The notes under the pieces: model-generated
What the model saw: only the letters and a program-made list of their open reading frames with translations
What the model was told of the DNA's origin: nothing
Databases searched by the model: none
Program-made: the position numbers and the translations under genes
Assembly (NCBI RefSeq): GCF_000379825.1
Contig: NZ_KB903825.1
Span: forward strand, 666,584 to 730,583
Length of the DNA stretch: 64,000 bases
Direction: 5' to 3'
From: Longispora albida DSM 44784
Lineage (GTDB): Bacteria; Actinomycetota; Actinomycetes; Mycobacteriales; Micromonosporaceae
Shown here: positions 9,379 to 17,889 of the stretch, piece by piece
Numbering within the stretch: the stretch's first letter is position 1
Layout of the letters: each line of letters starts with the position of its first letter

Positions 9379-10661
9379 CGGCCCACGCCCCGGCCCAGGC
9401 CAGCCGCACCCGGCTGCACCCGCTCACCCCGGTACTCAAGGGACTACGGGCCTTCTGGCTGGTGATCCTCGCGCTGTCCTGGCAGGGTCTCGCCCGGTTC
9501 GGCCTCGGATGGGGTTCGCTGATCGTGCTGGCGGGCGGGCTCGGCGCGCTGGCGTTGTCGTTCCTGACCTGGCTGGTCACCGGGTACGAGATCAGCGGGC
9601 GTGAGCTGCGCATCCAGGAGGGGCTGCTGGTCCGGCGGACCCGGGCCGTCCCGCTCGAACGCCTCCAGTCGATCGAGATCGTCCGGGGCGTGCTGGCCCA
9701 GCTCACCGGGCTCGCCGAGCTGCGGCTGGAGGTGGTCGGCGGCAAGGACTCCGAGGTCAAGCTGGCCTTCCTGCCCGTGGCCGCCGCCAACGACCTGCGC
9801 GCACAGCTGCTCGCCCTCGGCGGGACGCGGGGCGAGGCCGGCGCGGAGGACGCCGAGGCGCGGGTCCTCCACCAGGTACCGTCGCGCGACCTCGCGATCT
9901 CGCAGCTCCTCACGCCGGCCTTCCTGCTGTCGCCGTTCGCGCTGGCCGTCCCGATCCTGTTGTTCCTCTTCGAGCCCAACCTGACGTTCGTCGGCATCGC
10001 CGGCACGGTGACGGCGGCGCTCGGCACGCTCGGCGCGCCCGTCCGGCGGTACCTGGGCTTCCACGGCTTCACCCTCGCGAAGGTCCACGACGGGCTGCGG
10101 ATCTCGCGCGGGATCACCGAGGTGCGGAGCCAGACGGTACCCCCGGCGCGCGTGCAGTCGGTGACACTCGCCCGGCCGCTGCTCTGGCGGAGCCAGGACT
10201 GGTACCGGTGCCACCTCCAGGTGGCCGGCGCCGCCGTCATCACGGACACCGAGACCTACACTGGCGACACGCTCGTGCCGGTGTCCACACTCGACGTCGC
10301 GCTGACGGCCCTGGACGAGGCGCTGCCGGGCGCGGGCGAGGCGACGCGCATGCCACTGGCACCGGCACCGGCCGCGGCCCTGTGGCGGGCTCCTGTGGCG
10401 GCGCGGGGGCTGGGCTTCGGGCTGACTCCCGAGTACTTCGTGAGCCGCAGCGGTGTCATCACCCCCGCGATCGCCGTGGTCCCCTACGGCCGCATCCAGG
10501 CCGTGACGCTCGACCAGGGGCCGTGGCAGCGGTGGCTGGGGCTCGCGACGGTACGGGTCCACACGGCCGGCGGCGGCCAGGTGACGGCGAAGTACCGGAC
10601 GGTCGCCGAGGCGAACTGGCTGGCGACCGAGCTGTGGGGAAGAGCAGCAGCGGCGCGCTAG
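9375..10661 (+). CDS. Multi-copy bacterial PH-domain membrane protein (YdbT-like)
   Basis: This 428-residue partner of the preceding gene overlaps it by 4 bases (GTG 9375 within GTGA). Hydrophobic hairpins occur at about residues 28-65 and 180-225. Three bPH2-type modules can be seen from their VPLERLQSIEIVRG, VPPARVQSVTLARP and VPYGRIQAVTLDQG motifs. Each is followed by an LA or LL-rich strand pattern. This three-module layout matches YdbT-type proteins. It converges on the BluB-like gene, and the two stop codons overlap by 4 bases. Confidence 0.8.
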   Translation: MTAHAPAQASRTRLHPLTPVLKGLRAFWLVILALSWQGLARFGLGWGSLIVLAGGLGALALSFLTWLVTGYEISGRELRIQEGLLVRRTRAVPLERLQSIEIVRGVLAQLTGLAELRLEVVGGKDSEVKLAFLPVAAANDLRAQLLALGGTRGEAGAEDAEARVLHQVPSRDLAISQLLTPAFLLSPFALAVPILLFLFEPNLTFVGIAGTVTAALGTLGAPVRRYLGFHGFTLAKVHDGLRISRGITEVRSQTVPPARVQSVTLARPLLWRSQDWYRCHLQVAGAAVITDTETYTGDTLVPVSTLDVALTALDEALPGAGEATRMPLAPAPAAALWRAPVAARGLGFGLTPEYFVSRSGVITPAIAVVPYGRIQAVTLDQGPWQRWLGLATVRVHTAGGGQVTAKYRTVAEANWLATELWGRAAAAR

Positions 10662-11296
10662 CGGGGAAGAACCGTACGGCAGGCTGCTGTGCGGGCCTGC
10701 CAGCCGAGGCGTTCGAGTTCGGGGGTTTCGGACTCGGCCGCCGGGTACCCGACGCAGAGGTAGGCGACCAGGCGCCACGAGGCCGGCACGTCCAGGGCCG
10801 CCGCTGCCGCCTCCGGGTCCAGGATGGACACCCAGCCGACGCCGACGCCCCGGGCGCGGGCGGCGAGCCAGAACGTGTGGACGGCGAGGACTGCCGAGTA
10901 CCGGAGCATCTCCGGCATGGTGGCCCGGCCGAGCCCCGCGCCCTGCCCGGTGCCCTCGTCGCAGAAGACGGCCAGGTGCCGGGGTGCCTCGCGCAGGCCT
11001 GCGAGCTTGAGCGAGGCGTAGAGCTGCGCCCTGTCCCCCGAGTACCCGGACAGCGCCCGGTCGTTGGCCACCGCGAAGTTGGCCGCGATGGCAGCCCGGC
11101 GCTCCGGGTCGTCGACGGAGACGAAGCGCCACGGCTGGGCGTTGCCGACGCTCGGGGCCAGGCAGGCCGCGTCGAGCAGGTCCTCGACGATCGCTGGTTC
11201 GACCGGGTCGGTACGGAAATGCCGGACGTCGCGCCGCCAGCGCAGCAGGGTGTCCAGATCCGCGCGGAAGCCGTCCGTGAAGACGGGTGCCGTCAC
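10658..11296 (-). CDS. bluB: 5,6-dimethylbenzimidazole synthase-like flavin destructase (BluB)
   Basis: This 212-residue nitroreductase-fold protein has the BluB pattern: RRDVRHFRTDPV, LAPSVGNAQPWRFV, SGDRAQLYASLKLAGLREAP and GVGVGWVSILDP. BluB uses oxygen to cleave reduced FMN into 5,6-dimethylbenzimidazole, the lower ligand of cobalamin. The residues after the GDRAQLYASLKL motif are the lid region that sets BluB apart from plain nitroreductases. It starts at GTG 11296 and overlaps the upstream PAP2 gene by 4 bases. No other cobalamin gene is in the window, so the context gives no support; a general nitroreductase is the fallback. Confidence 0.75.
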   Translation of the reverse strand: MTAPVFTDGFRADLDTLLRWRRDVRHFRTDPVEPAIVEDLLDAACLAPSVGNAQPWRFVSVDDPERRAAIAANFAVANDRALSGYSGDRAQLYASLKLAGLREAPRHLAVFCDEGTGQGAGLGRATMPEMLRYSAVLAVHTFWLAARARGVGVGWVSILDPEAAAAALDVPASWRLVAYLCVGYPAAESETPELERLGWQARTAACRTVLPR

Positions 11297-12258
11297 GGGA
11301 CCAGGGCCGCCTCACGTTCCTCCGGGACGGCTCTGGCCGCCTTGCGCCTCGCCCACCACTTCTCGCCGAGGTTGCAGATCAGGAAGGCCGCCCCGACGTA
11401 CACCCAGCCGACCAGCACGTCGATGACCCAGTGCTCCCCGCAGTACACGAGGGTGAAGGTCATGGCCAGGGGGTAGAGCAGGAGCAGCGGGATCCACCGC
11501 TTGCGGATCCTGGTGAAGAAGAACGCGATCACCAGCAGCGCGAAGGCCGTGTGCAGGCTGGGCATGGCGGCGACCGGGTTGGAGGCGACCTGGCCGGTGT
11601 TGAGCAGGTTGCCGGCGCCGTGCAGGCCGACGGCCTTCCAGCCGCGGGTGGAGATCCGGGCGACCTCTTCCACGATGCCGTACTTGCCAGCCCACCACGG
11701 CGGGGCCGCCGGGTAGAGGAAGTAGGTGATCAGGCCGAGAAACGACAGCGTGAACCAGCGGCGCATGAACGCGGCCCACAGCGGGCGGGCCCGCAGCCAC
11801 AGCACCACGGCGACGGCGAGGGCCGCGACGAAGTGCGAGAAGTAGACCCAGCTCGCGAGGACGTCCCACCAGTGGATGACGTCCGGGTCGTACAGCTTCT
11901 GCTGGAGCCACACGGTCGGGGTCTCGCCGCCGGTCGCCCAGCCGAACGCCCACGCGTCGAACTGGACCAGCTCCGCGACGTGCGGAACGGCCCCGTTGTC
12001 GGCGAAACCGCGCGAGAGGTTGTAGAGGACCAGCAACAGGACGATCGGCAGCCAGTCGCGGGCGAACCCGAGATGGGACCGCCACGGCCGGTCGCTGTTC
12101 CAGGCGACGGTGGCCGCCCACAGCCAGGCGAAGGCGTATACCGGGTCGGTCGGCAGGCCGATGAGCAGCCAGCACGCGACGAACGCCGCCGTCCAGGCGG
12201 TCATGGCCACGACCCGGCGGCGGGAGGAGGACACGGCGGTCTCGGGTTGCGCAGCCAT
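11293..12258 (-). CDS. PAP2-superfamily membrane phosphatase / inositol phosphotransferase-like protein
   Basis: This 321-residue polytopic membrane protein has about six hydrophobic segments. Two PAP2 motifs are visible near the C-terminus: MPSLHTAF (motif 2, with its His) and GEHWVIDVLVGW (motif 3, with the nucleophile-side His and the Asp). The layout resembles actinobacterial and fungal AUR1-like phosphatidylinositol or lipid phosphotransferases more than soluble phosphatases. Likely substrates are polyprenyl or phospholipid phosphates at the membrane; the exact one cannot be read. It is translationally coupled to the BluB-like gene and divergent from the thioesterase gene at 12312. Confidence 0.78.
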   Translation of the reverse strand: MAAQPETAVSSSRRRVVAMTAWTAAFVACWLLIGLPTDPVYAFAWLWAATVAWNSDRPWRSHLGFARDWLPIVLLLVLYNLSRGFADNGAVPHVAELVQFDAWAFGWATGGETPTVWLQQKLYDPDVIHWWDVLASWVYFSHFVAALAVAVVLWLRARPLWAAFMRRWFTLSFLGLITYFLYPAAPPWWAGKYGIVEEVARISTRGWKAVGLHGAGNLLNTGQVASNPVAAMPSLHTAFALLVIAFFFTRIRKRWIPLLLLYPLAMTFTLVYCGEHWVIDVLVGWVYVGAAFLICNLGEKWWARRKAARAVPEEREAALVP

Positions 12259-12311
12259 AGCGGTGCAAGCCTATCGGGTGCCGGATCGGCCAGCACCGTT
12301 AGGCTGAGCAC

Positions 12312-12698
12312 ATGGAGCTGCTGCCGGGCCTGTCCGCCCGCCTCGAGTTGACAGTGACGGACGCGGACACAGCTCAGGCGGTGGGCTCCGGTGACGTGCC
12401 GGTGCTCGGCACGCCCCGCGCGCTGGCGTTAGCCGAGGCCGCGACGGTCGCGGCCACCGCACGCAGGCTCAACAGCGGGCAGACCACGGTCGGGACCAGG
12501 GTGGAGTTCAGCCATCTCGCCCCCTCGGTGGTCGGCAGGCTGGTCCGGGCCGAGGCGATCCTCGCCGACGTCGAGGGCCGCAGGCTCACCTTCACCGTCA
12601 CGCTGCACGACGGCGAGACGCTCGTCGCCGAGGGCCGGATCGAGCGGATCATGGTCGACCGGCACCGGTTCGTGGAGAAGGCTCATGGCATTCACTGA
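12312..12698 (+). CDS. Hotdog-fold thioesterase (fluoroacetyl-CoA thioesterase-like)
   Basis: This 128-residue protein has the one-domain hotdog layout of FlK-like thioesterases: GSGDVPVLGTPRALALAEAAT near the N-terminus, supplying the Thr and Glu used in that family, and EFSHLAP supplying the His. Such enzymes hydrolyse short acyl-CoA esters. Most family members do not act on fluoroacetyl-CoA, so the substrate is open. Its last 14 bases overlap the start of the metallo-hydrolase gene at 12685, so the two are probably co-translated. Confidence 0.75.
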   Translation: MELLPGLSARLELTVTDADTAQAVGSGDVPVLGTPRALALAEAATVAATARRLNSGQTTVGTRVEFSHLAPSVVGRLVRAEAILADVEGRRLTFTVTLHDGETLVAEGRIERIMVDRHRFVEKAHGIH

Positions 12699-13518
12699 GA
12701 TCACAGGGTTCACGGAGGTCGCGGCCGGAGTGTTCGTGCTGCGCTATCCGGTACTGGACTGCAACGTCACGCTGGTCAGCGGCGAGGGCGGCGCGCTCGT
12801 CGTCGACACGCTGTCCACGGCGGCGCAGGCCGCGTTCCTGCTCGGCGAGATCCGGAAGATCACTCCTGATCCGCTGACCGTGGTCAACACGCACCACCAC
12901 TTCGACCACTGCTTCGGCAACGCCGCCTTCACCGGCTCGGAGATCTGGGCACACGAGGCGAACGCGGCCCGGGTCCAGGTCAAACCCGAGATCAGGATCA
13001 GGGAGGTGTACGAGGAGTTCGGCGCGCTCGACGGCATGACCGGCCTGGACGAGGTGACGATCGTGCCGCCGACCCGCACGGTGCGCTCGGCCGAGGTGCT
13101 GGACGTGGGCGGCAGGCTCGTCACCCTCCGGTACCTGGGGCGCGGGCACACCGACAACGACCTCGTGGTCACAGTGGACGGTGCCGTGCTGACCGGCGAC
13201 CTGATCGAGGAGGGCGCGGCCCCGTCGTTCGGCGACTCGTACCCGTTGGAGTGGGCGGAGACCGTCGCGGCCGTGCTGGAGCTGTGCGGGGACGGGCCGG
13301 TGGTCCCCGGGCATGGTGCCGTGGTGGACAAGGCCTTCGTCGCCGCGCAGCACGCCGACCTCGCGGCCGTGGACTGGGCGATCCGTGACGGCCACGCCGA
13401 CGACTCCCCGCAGGAGGCCGTGGCTGCCCGGCTGGTCAAGCAGTGGGCTCTGCTCTCCCCCGAACAGGCCACCCTCGCCGTGAAGCGCGGCTACGCGGAG
13501 CTGTCCGGGCGGGCCTGA
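12685..13518 (+). CDS. Metallo-beta-lactamase-fold hydrolase
   Basis: This 277-residue protein has the zinc motif HxHxDH at H70-H72-D74-H75 (NTHHHFDHCFG), a third ligand region GRGHTDND and the late VPGHG. These are the standard metal ligands of the family, which includes glyoxalase II-like thioester hydrolases and lactonases. Overlap with the thioesterase gene suggests joint work on acyl thioesters, but that is inference. The gene ends 12 bases before the stop of the convergent TPR-CHAT gene. Confidence 0.82.
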   Translation: MAFTEITGFTEVAAGVFVLRYPVLDCNVTLVSGEGGALVVDTLSTAAQAAFLLGEIRKITPDPLTVVNTHHHFDHCFGNAAFTGSEIWAHEANAARVQVKPEIRIREVYEEFGALDGMTGLDEVTIVPPTRTVRSAEVLDVGGRLVTLRYLGRGHTDNDLVVTVDGAVLTGDLIEEGAAPSFGDSYPLEWAETVAAVLELCGDGPVVPGHGAVVDKAFVAAQHADLAAVDWAIRDGHADDSPQEAVAARLVKQWALLSPEQATLAVKRGYAELSGRA

Positions 13519-13530
13519 GGCCTCTGCGGC

Positions 13531-16500
13531 CTACGGACCCAGGTGCACGAAGGGCGCCCAGGTCAGTGGCTCGTCCGGGCGGGCGGCTCTGACGGCCTGA
13601 ATCGCGGCGTGCAGGGCTGTCGCCGGGCCGTCGCGGTCCACCGACGAGTACACGTGCGCGGCGACCTCCGGGGCGATGCTGTCGAGGATCGTCCACATCG
13701 TGCCGATGACGTGCCGGTACCCGCTGAGCTGGAGCGCCCCGGCGACGGTCAGGCCCTCGTCTGCGAGGCCGACGCCGCCGACGAAGCTCTCGCAGGCCGA
13801 CAGGAAGGCCAGCTCGCCTGGCCAGCGCGACCGGGCGGCCTCGCGGACGGTCAGCGGGCCGTCGTGCAGGTGCAGGCTGCCGTGGCCGGGCGCGCCGAGC
13901 TGCTGCGATCCGTGGCAGGCGAAGTGGACGACGGGTGCGGTGCCGAGCGCGTCCCGTACCGCGTCCGTTGTGGCGTCGGGGCCGAGCAGGAGGCGTGCTT
14001 CCGGCAGGTACGAGATGAGGGTTGTGGCCTCGCGCAGCGCACCGGGGAGTGGCGGCAGGCCCGGGGTCTGCGGCATCGCCACGATGAGCGGCCTGCCCTG
14101 GGGTGGCGTCGCCCGGGTGCGGCGGGCGTGGATCAGGGCCCGGAGGGTCGGCGTGTAGGACGGCACGACGCGGTCGAACGCCGACTCGGTGCCGTCGCCA
14201 GCGGCGTGCAGCGGCAGGAAGGCCAGGAGCCCGGCGGGGCACCACCACATCCGTCCACCCGGGACCGTCGCGAGGACGGGCTGGACGATCGTGTCCCACA
14301 GCCAGCTCAGCAGGTTCGTCACGGTCGCCTGCCGGCCGGCGGATGGTGGCAGGCGGCTGACGGTGAGCAGCGCGGACACCCAGACGCCGGCCTCCTCGGC
14401 CCGGAGCGAGTCCAGTGGCGTGGTCGTGACCCCGGTGGTGGTGACCGTGAGCGCCGCCGCCGCGTACCGCCCGGCGAAGACCATCACGACCGGCCCGTCG
14501 GCGGCGGCCGCCGCGAGGTCGCCGAACCGTGGCGGCTGGAGGAATCCGGCGAGCCCCGGAAGCGCCCTGATCCGGCTCAGGATCTCGTCGCGCTCGGCGG
14601 CGAGCCCGGCCCGGCCGGCTGGCGGCCCGCCCCGGCCAGCGATCCGGTCGCACACGTCCTGGAGCGCGGCGGCGAGCTCGCCGGGTACGCCTGTCGTGTC
14701 CTGGTGCGCGTCGAGTGCCTGGCCGAGCAGGACGCCCCGGCCCTGTTCGAGCAGCTCGACGGCGAGTTCGGGACGGCCGGCCCGCAGGGCGCAGGACGCG
14801 GCGTCGGCTGCCAGGCCGTGCGAGTCGGCGATCAGGCGTTCCTGGTCTGCCGGGGACAGCCCGCGCCAGGCGACCAGGTCGAGCAGGCCGACGGCTGCCG
14901 AGTAGCCGCTGAGGGCTTCCGCGATGTCTCCCGCGCCGGCCGCCCACTCGGCGCAGATCCGCAGGGAACGGATCCGGAGCAGCGGCGGCCCGGTTTCCTC
15001 GCGGAGAGCCTGGTTCATGGCCTCCAGCGCTCCGTCAGCGTCCCCGGCCTCCCACAGGGCGACCGCGAGGTTGTGACCGAAGGACATGCGGCCCGAGTGG
15101 CCAGGGCGAGCAGCGGCCACGCACTCACGCAGCCAGCGCACAGCCTCGGTGACCTGGCCCGCGTCCCCGTCCCGCCGGTACTGGAGCAGCAGCGCGAGAC
15201 CGAGGTTGCACAGCGCCTGGGGCTTGTGCTGGTGCTGCGCGGGGATGCCGCCGACCGCGAGGCGGAGCGAGCTGATGGCCTCGGAGAGCACGCCGGTCTC
15301 GCCGTCCTGGAGGCTCTGCATGAGGACCAGGCCGAGTACGCCGTGCAGGAGTGCGGCCTCGGCCGGCACCGTCGCGATAGCCACCCCGGCCCGGACGACA
15401 GCTTCCGCCTCGGCCAGCACGCCGGAGTTCCCCGTGTGCTCGTACCACCGGACGATCGTGTCCCCGAGGTTGAGGTGGAAGACGGGCAGGTCCGCGCTGT
15501 CCGGCTCTGCGGCCGCGATCGCCGTCCGGTGCCAGACGATCGACTCGGCGAGTGCTGTGGTGTCGCCGAAGTGCCCGGCCTGCGCGGCCAGCGCCACGCC
15601 CAGGTGCGAGGCGAGCAGCGGGTAGTGGACCGAGCTGGCTGACGCCTCGGCGGCGGCGCGCTGCTGGTCGATGGCCTCGCGGAGCAGGCCGGCGTCACCC
15701 GTCTGGTCGTAGAGGGTGCGGAGCGCGTTGCCGAGGTTGCCGACCGCGGCCGGCCAGAACGCGTGGCCGGGGGTCAGCGCCGCCACGGCCAGGCGGAAGC
15801 GGGTGATGGTCTCGCGCAGGTCTCCCAGGTCGCCGGTCTTCTCGAAGCGGGCGGCGTACGCGAGAGCCACGCGGGTCTCCGCCAGTTCCGGCTCGTCGCC
15901 GGCGCCGGGCACGAGCGACAGGAGTTCCGTCGCGGCGATCGCTCCGTCCACATCAGAGGGCTCGGGGTTGTGCAGATACAGCTTGGCGCGGGCGGCGAGC
16001 AGGCTGCGGTGGACGGTGGCTTCGAGGGGCGTGCCGGCCAGGAGCGCTTCGGCCTCGGACAGGGCTTCGACGGCCCGGGAGAGGTGCGAGTGCTCGGCGG
16101 TGCAGTCGTAGAGGTCGCGGAGCACGCCGCCGAGATTGCTCAGAGCCATCGCCCGGAGCTTGCCGGCGGACGTCCCGGCCGCTTCCGTGAGCAGCCCGGC
16201 CGCCTCGGGAAGGCTGCCGACATCGCCAAGAGCCTCGTACCGGTCAGCGATCACGTTACCCAGATTGAACAGCCGCTCGGCCCGCTCGGGCGCACCGGGC
16301 GGCGTGGCGTCCAGGGCCTCGCGGTGCAGGGCCGTGGCGCGGGCGAGGGCGGCGCGGTCGCCGTGCTGCTGGTACTGGTCGCGGCGCGCCTTGCCCAGGT
16401 GGGAGGCGTACATGGGCCTCGCCGGATCGGTGGGCGGGGTGGCGGCCAGCGCGCGTTCGAGGAGTGCGATCGCCTGGCCGAGCACCGAGTAGTCCCCTGT

Positions 16501-16566
16501 GGACTCGGCGCGGCCCATCAGCAGCACAGCTTGGAGGTGCCAGCCAGCCGGCCCGAGGTCGTCCAT
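13531..16566 (-). CDS. TPR-repeat protein with C-terminal CHAT (caspase-like) domain
   Basis: This protein has about 1011 residues. The first roughly 600 are TPR-like helical repeats with recurrent LxNLGxxLxxxYxxxGDxxxLxEAI patterns. The C-terminus is a CHAT domain with the catalytic pair visible: His in FACHG (about residue 885) and Cys in SACES (about 925). CHAT proteases share the caspase/separase fold. With TPRs they act as NB-ARC-like sensors or as effectors in prokaryotic immunity and cell-death systems (for example Craspase). I start it at ATG 16566; the open frame continues to 17400, but that part is antisense to the next gene. The ribosome binding site is weak. It is divergent from the DUF6338-like gene. 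Confidence 0.85.
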   Translation of the reverse strand: MDDLGPAGWHLQAVLLMGRAESTGDYSVLGQAIALLERALAATPPTDPARPMYASHLGKARRDQYQQHGDRAALARATALHREALDATPPGAPERAERLFNLGNVIADRYEALGDVGSLPEAAGLLTEAAGTSAGKLRAMALSNLGGVLRDLYDCTAEHSHLSRAVEALSEAEALLAGTPLEATVHRSLLAARAKLYLHNPEPSDVDGAIAATELLSLVPGAGDEPELAETRVALAYAARFEKTGDLGDLRETITRFRLAVAALTPGHAFWPAAVGNLGNALRTLYDQTGDAGLLREAIDQQRAAAEASASSVHYPLLASHLGVALAAQAGHFGDTTALAESIVWHRTAIAAAEPDSADLPVFHLNLGDTIVRWYEHTGNSGVLAEAEAVVRAGVAIATVPAEAALLHGVLGLVLMQSLQDGETGVLSEAISSLRLAVGGIPAQHQHKPQALCNLGLALLLQYRRDGDAGQVTEAVRWLRECVAAARPGHSGRMSFGHNLAVALWEAGDADGALEAMNQALREETGPPLLRIRSLRICAEWAAGAGDIAEALSGYSAAVGLLDLVAWRGLSPADQERLIADSHGLAADAASCALRAGRPELAVELLEQGRGVLLGQALDAHQDTTGVPGELAAALQDVCDRIAGRGGPPAGRAGLAAERDEILSRIRALPGLAGFLQPPRFGDLAAAAADGPVVMVFAGRYAAAALTVTTTGVTTTPLDSLRAEEAGVWVSALLTVSRLPPSAGRQATVTNLLSWLWDTIVQPVLATVPGGRMWWCPAGLLAFLPLHAAGDGTESAFDRVVPSYTPTLRALIHARRTRATPPQGRPLIVAMPQTPGLPPLPGALREATTLISYLPEARLLLGPDATTDAVRDALGTAPVVHFACHGSQQLGAPGHGSLHLHDGPLTVREAARSRWPGELAFLSACESFVGGVGLADEGLTVAGALQLSGYRHVIGTMWTILDSIAPEVAAHVYSSVDRDGPATALHAAIQAVRAARPDEPLTWAPFVHLGP

Positions 16567-16635
16567 CCGATCGAATCTAGCCAGGAAGTGACGGTGGTCT
16601 CTACTGTCTATCTCGGATACGACGGGAGGGGCCGG

Positions 16636-17352
16636 ATGCCGGGAACGTTCACAGCACTGGTGGTCGCGGTCCTGGCCGTGCTGCCCGGGGCGGCGTACCT
16701 CTTCGTGTACGAGAAGCAGGCCGGCTCGTTCCGCGTCGCGTGGGCCGACCGCCTGCTCCGGTTCGGCGTCGCCAGCGCGGTCTTCCACGCCTGCGCGGCC
16801 GGCCTGACGTACCACCTCTACCGGGAGTACGTGCTGACCGGCCGGCTCGTGAAGGGCACCGTGCCGCTGCTGCTCGTGCAGGTCGCCGTCGTGGCCTACG
16901 TCGCGGTACCGGCAGCCGCGGGGCTGGCCGCCGGCCTGGCGGTACGGAGGCGGATGCGGGGCTTCGGCTGGCTGAACAGCCGGGCGGCCGAGCCACGCGC
17001 GTGGGACCACGTCTTCTCGGCCTCGGCGACGATGAGCACCACGTTCGTCATGCGCACCAAGTCCGGCATCTACCTGGCCGGGGTGTTCGGGGTGGAGCCG
17101 GTCAGCGGGCGGCGGTCCTTCGCGAGCGGCTATCCGGAGCCGGGCGACATCTACTTCTCCCAGACCCTCGACATCGACTCGGCGACCGGCGAGGTGACCA
17201 GGGTGGACGGGCGGCCGGTGCTGCGGCCGGCCGGCCTGCTGATCCGCTGGGACGAGATCGAGTTCGCCCAGCTCCACGAAGGAGGACGTCGTCATGCCCA
17301 GCGAGAGGAACCGCGAGCGGAAGACGGACCAGACCATGCCGAGGGACGGTAA
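16636..17352 (+). CDS. DUF6338-like membrane protein
   Basis: This 238-residue protein starts at ATG 16636, with GGGAGGGG just upstream. It has an N-terminal membrane segment (about 2-22), a second hydrophobic region (about 74-104), and then a soluble C-terminal domain with WDHVFSASATMSTTFVMRTKSGIYLAGVFG and GDIYFSQTLDID. This matches my memory of the DUF6338 family in actinomycetes, whose function is unknown. It is transcribed divergently from the TPR-CHAT gene, 69 bases away. Its last 59 bases overlap the 51-residue ORF at 17294 in another frame. Confidence 0.7.
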   Translation: MPGTFTALVVAVLAVLPGAAYLFVYEKQAGSFRVAWADRLLRFGVASAVFHACAAGLTYHLYREYVLTGRLVKGTVPLLLVQVAVVAYVAVPAAAGLAAGLAVRRRMRGFGWLNSRAAEPRAWDHVFSASATMSTTFVMRTKSGIYLAGVFGVEPVSGRRSFASGYPEPGDIYFSQTLDIDSATGEVTRVDGRPVLRPAGLLIRWDEIEFAQLHEGGRRHAQREEPRAEDGPDHAEGR

Positions 17353-17449
17353 CCCGGCCGGGCGGCCCGTCACCACCGACGACCTGCCAGAGTTCCCCAC
17401 CGGCCCGGCACCCGGCGGAGAGAGGAAGGCCGAGCCGGAGAAGTCCTAG
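17294..17449 (+). CDS. Small charged protein, 51 residues
   Basis: A strong ribosome binding site (AAGGAGG, 8 bases before the ATG at 17294) drives a 51-residue frame, +1 relative to the DUF6338-like gene it overlaps. The product begins MPSERNRERKTDQTMPRDGN and is rich in Arg, Lys, Glu, Pro and Gly, with no hydrophobic segment, so it is probably disordered and cytoplasmic. No family is recognised. The strong SD inside another gene, and the stop abutting the convergent gene's stop, argue that it is real and translated with the DUF6338-like protein. Confidence 0.6.
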   Translation: MPSERNRERKTDQTMPRDGNPAGRPVTTDDLPEFPTGPAPGGERKAEPEKS

Positions 17450-17841
17450 GCGCGCTGTTCCGGGATGAGGTACGCGGCCAGCATGTAGCTGGCCACGATG
17501 GCGAGGGCGAAGAAGACGAAGGCCCAGCCCCCGGCGCTCCAGTCCCCCGCCGTCATCGGCACGAACACGAAGCACCCGCCGAACACAGCGGACAGTGGCA
17601 CGGCCAGCAGCGCGACCGGCCACGCTGGACGGACCTTGAGCAGCCGCAGCGCACCCCAGGCGGTCAGCCAGGCCACCGGGATGCCAGCGGCCATCCCGAA
17701 CACGAAAAACTCCAGCTGCTGGAAGCCCTCCGCCGGGACGCCTGAGCTGAACAGCACGACGAGCAGGTAACTCAGGTACCAGGCGGCGAAGGCAGCCAGC
17801 CCGGCGAGCCCGGCGAGGAGCACACGGCGGAAACGGCTCAT
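17446..17841 (-). CDS. Hypothetical four-helix membrane protein
   Basis: From ATG 17841 (GGGGG just upstream) this is 131 residues with four clear hydrophobic segments, at about 7-28, 42-60, 70-88 and 103-125. No motif is recognised. The frame extends 12 codons further upstream, but with poorer start context. It converges on the 51-residue gene; the two stop codons overlap in CTAG. Downstream on its strand, after 48 bases, the next start belongs to no coupled gene, so it may be monocistronic. Confidence 0.6.
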   Translation of the reverse strand: MSRFRRVLLAGLAGLAAFAAWYLSYLLVVLFSSGVPAEGFQQLEFFVFGMAAGIPVAWLTAWGALRLLKVRPAWPVALLAVPLSAVFGGCFVFVPMTAGDWSAGGWAFVFFALAIVASYMLAAYLIPEQRA

Positions 17842-17889
17842 GCCCCCAAGCCTGCCTGATGGCTGGCCTGAGGGCACGAGAAGAAATAC

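Noticed and set aside
10658-11296. A cobalamin biosynthesis cluster around the BluB-like gene
   Set aside because: No other cobalamin gene and no cobalamin riboswitch pattern was seen in the surrounding 10 kb.
12312-12698. Fluoroacetate resistance
   Set aside because: The hotdog protein has FlK-like residues, but most such proteins are general short-chain thioesterases. Nothing nearby handles fluorinated compounds.
13543-15642. A 699-codon plus-strand frame opposite the TPR-CHAT gene
   Set aside because: Composition is that of a reverse-complement shadow, with no motif and no ribosome binding site.
16567-17400. N-terminal extension of the TPR-CHAT frame
   Set aside because: It is antisense to the DUF6338-like gene, which has a good ribosome binding site and real membrane segments. 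The TPR pattern starts only after 16566.
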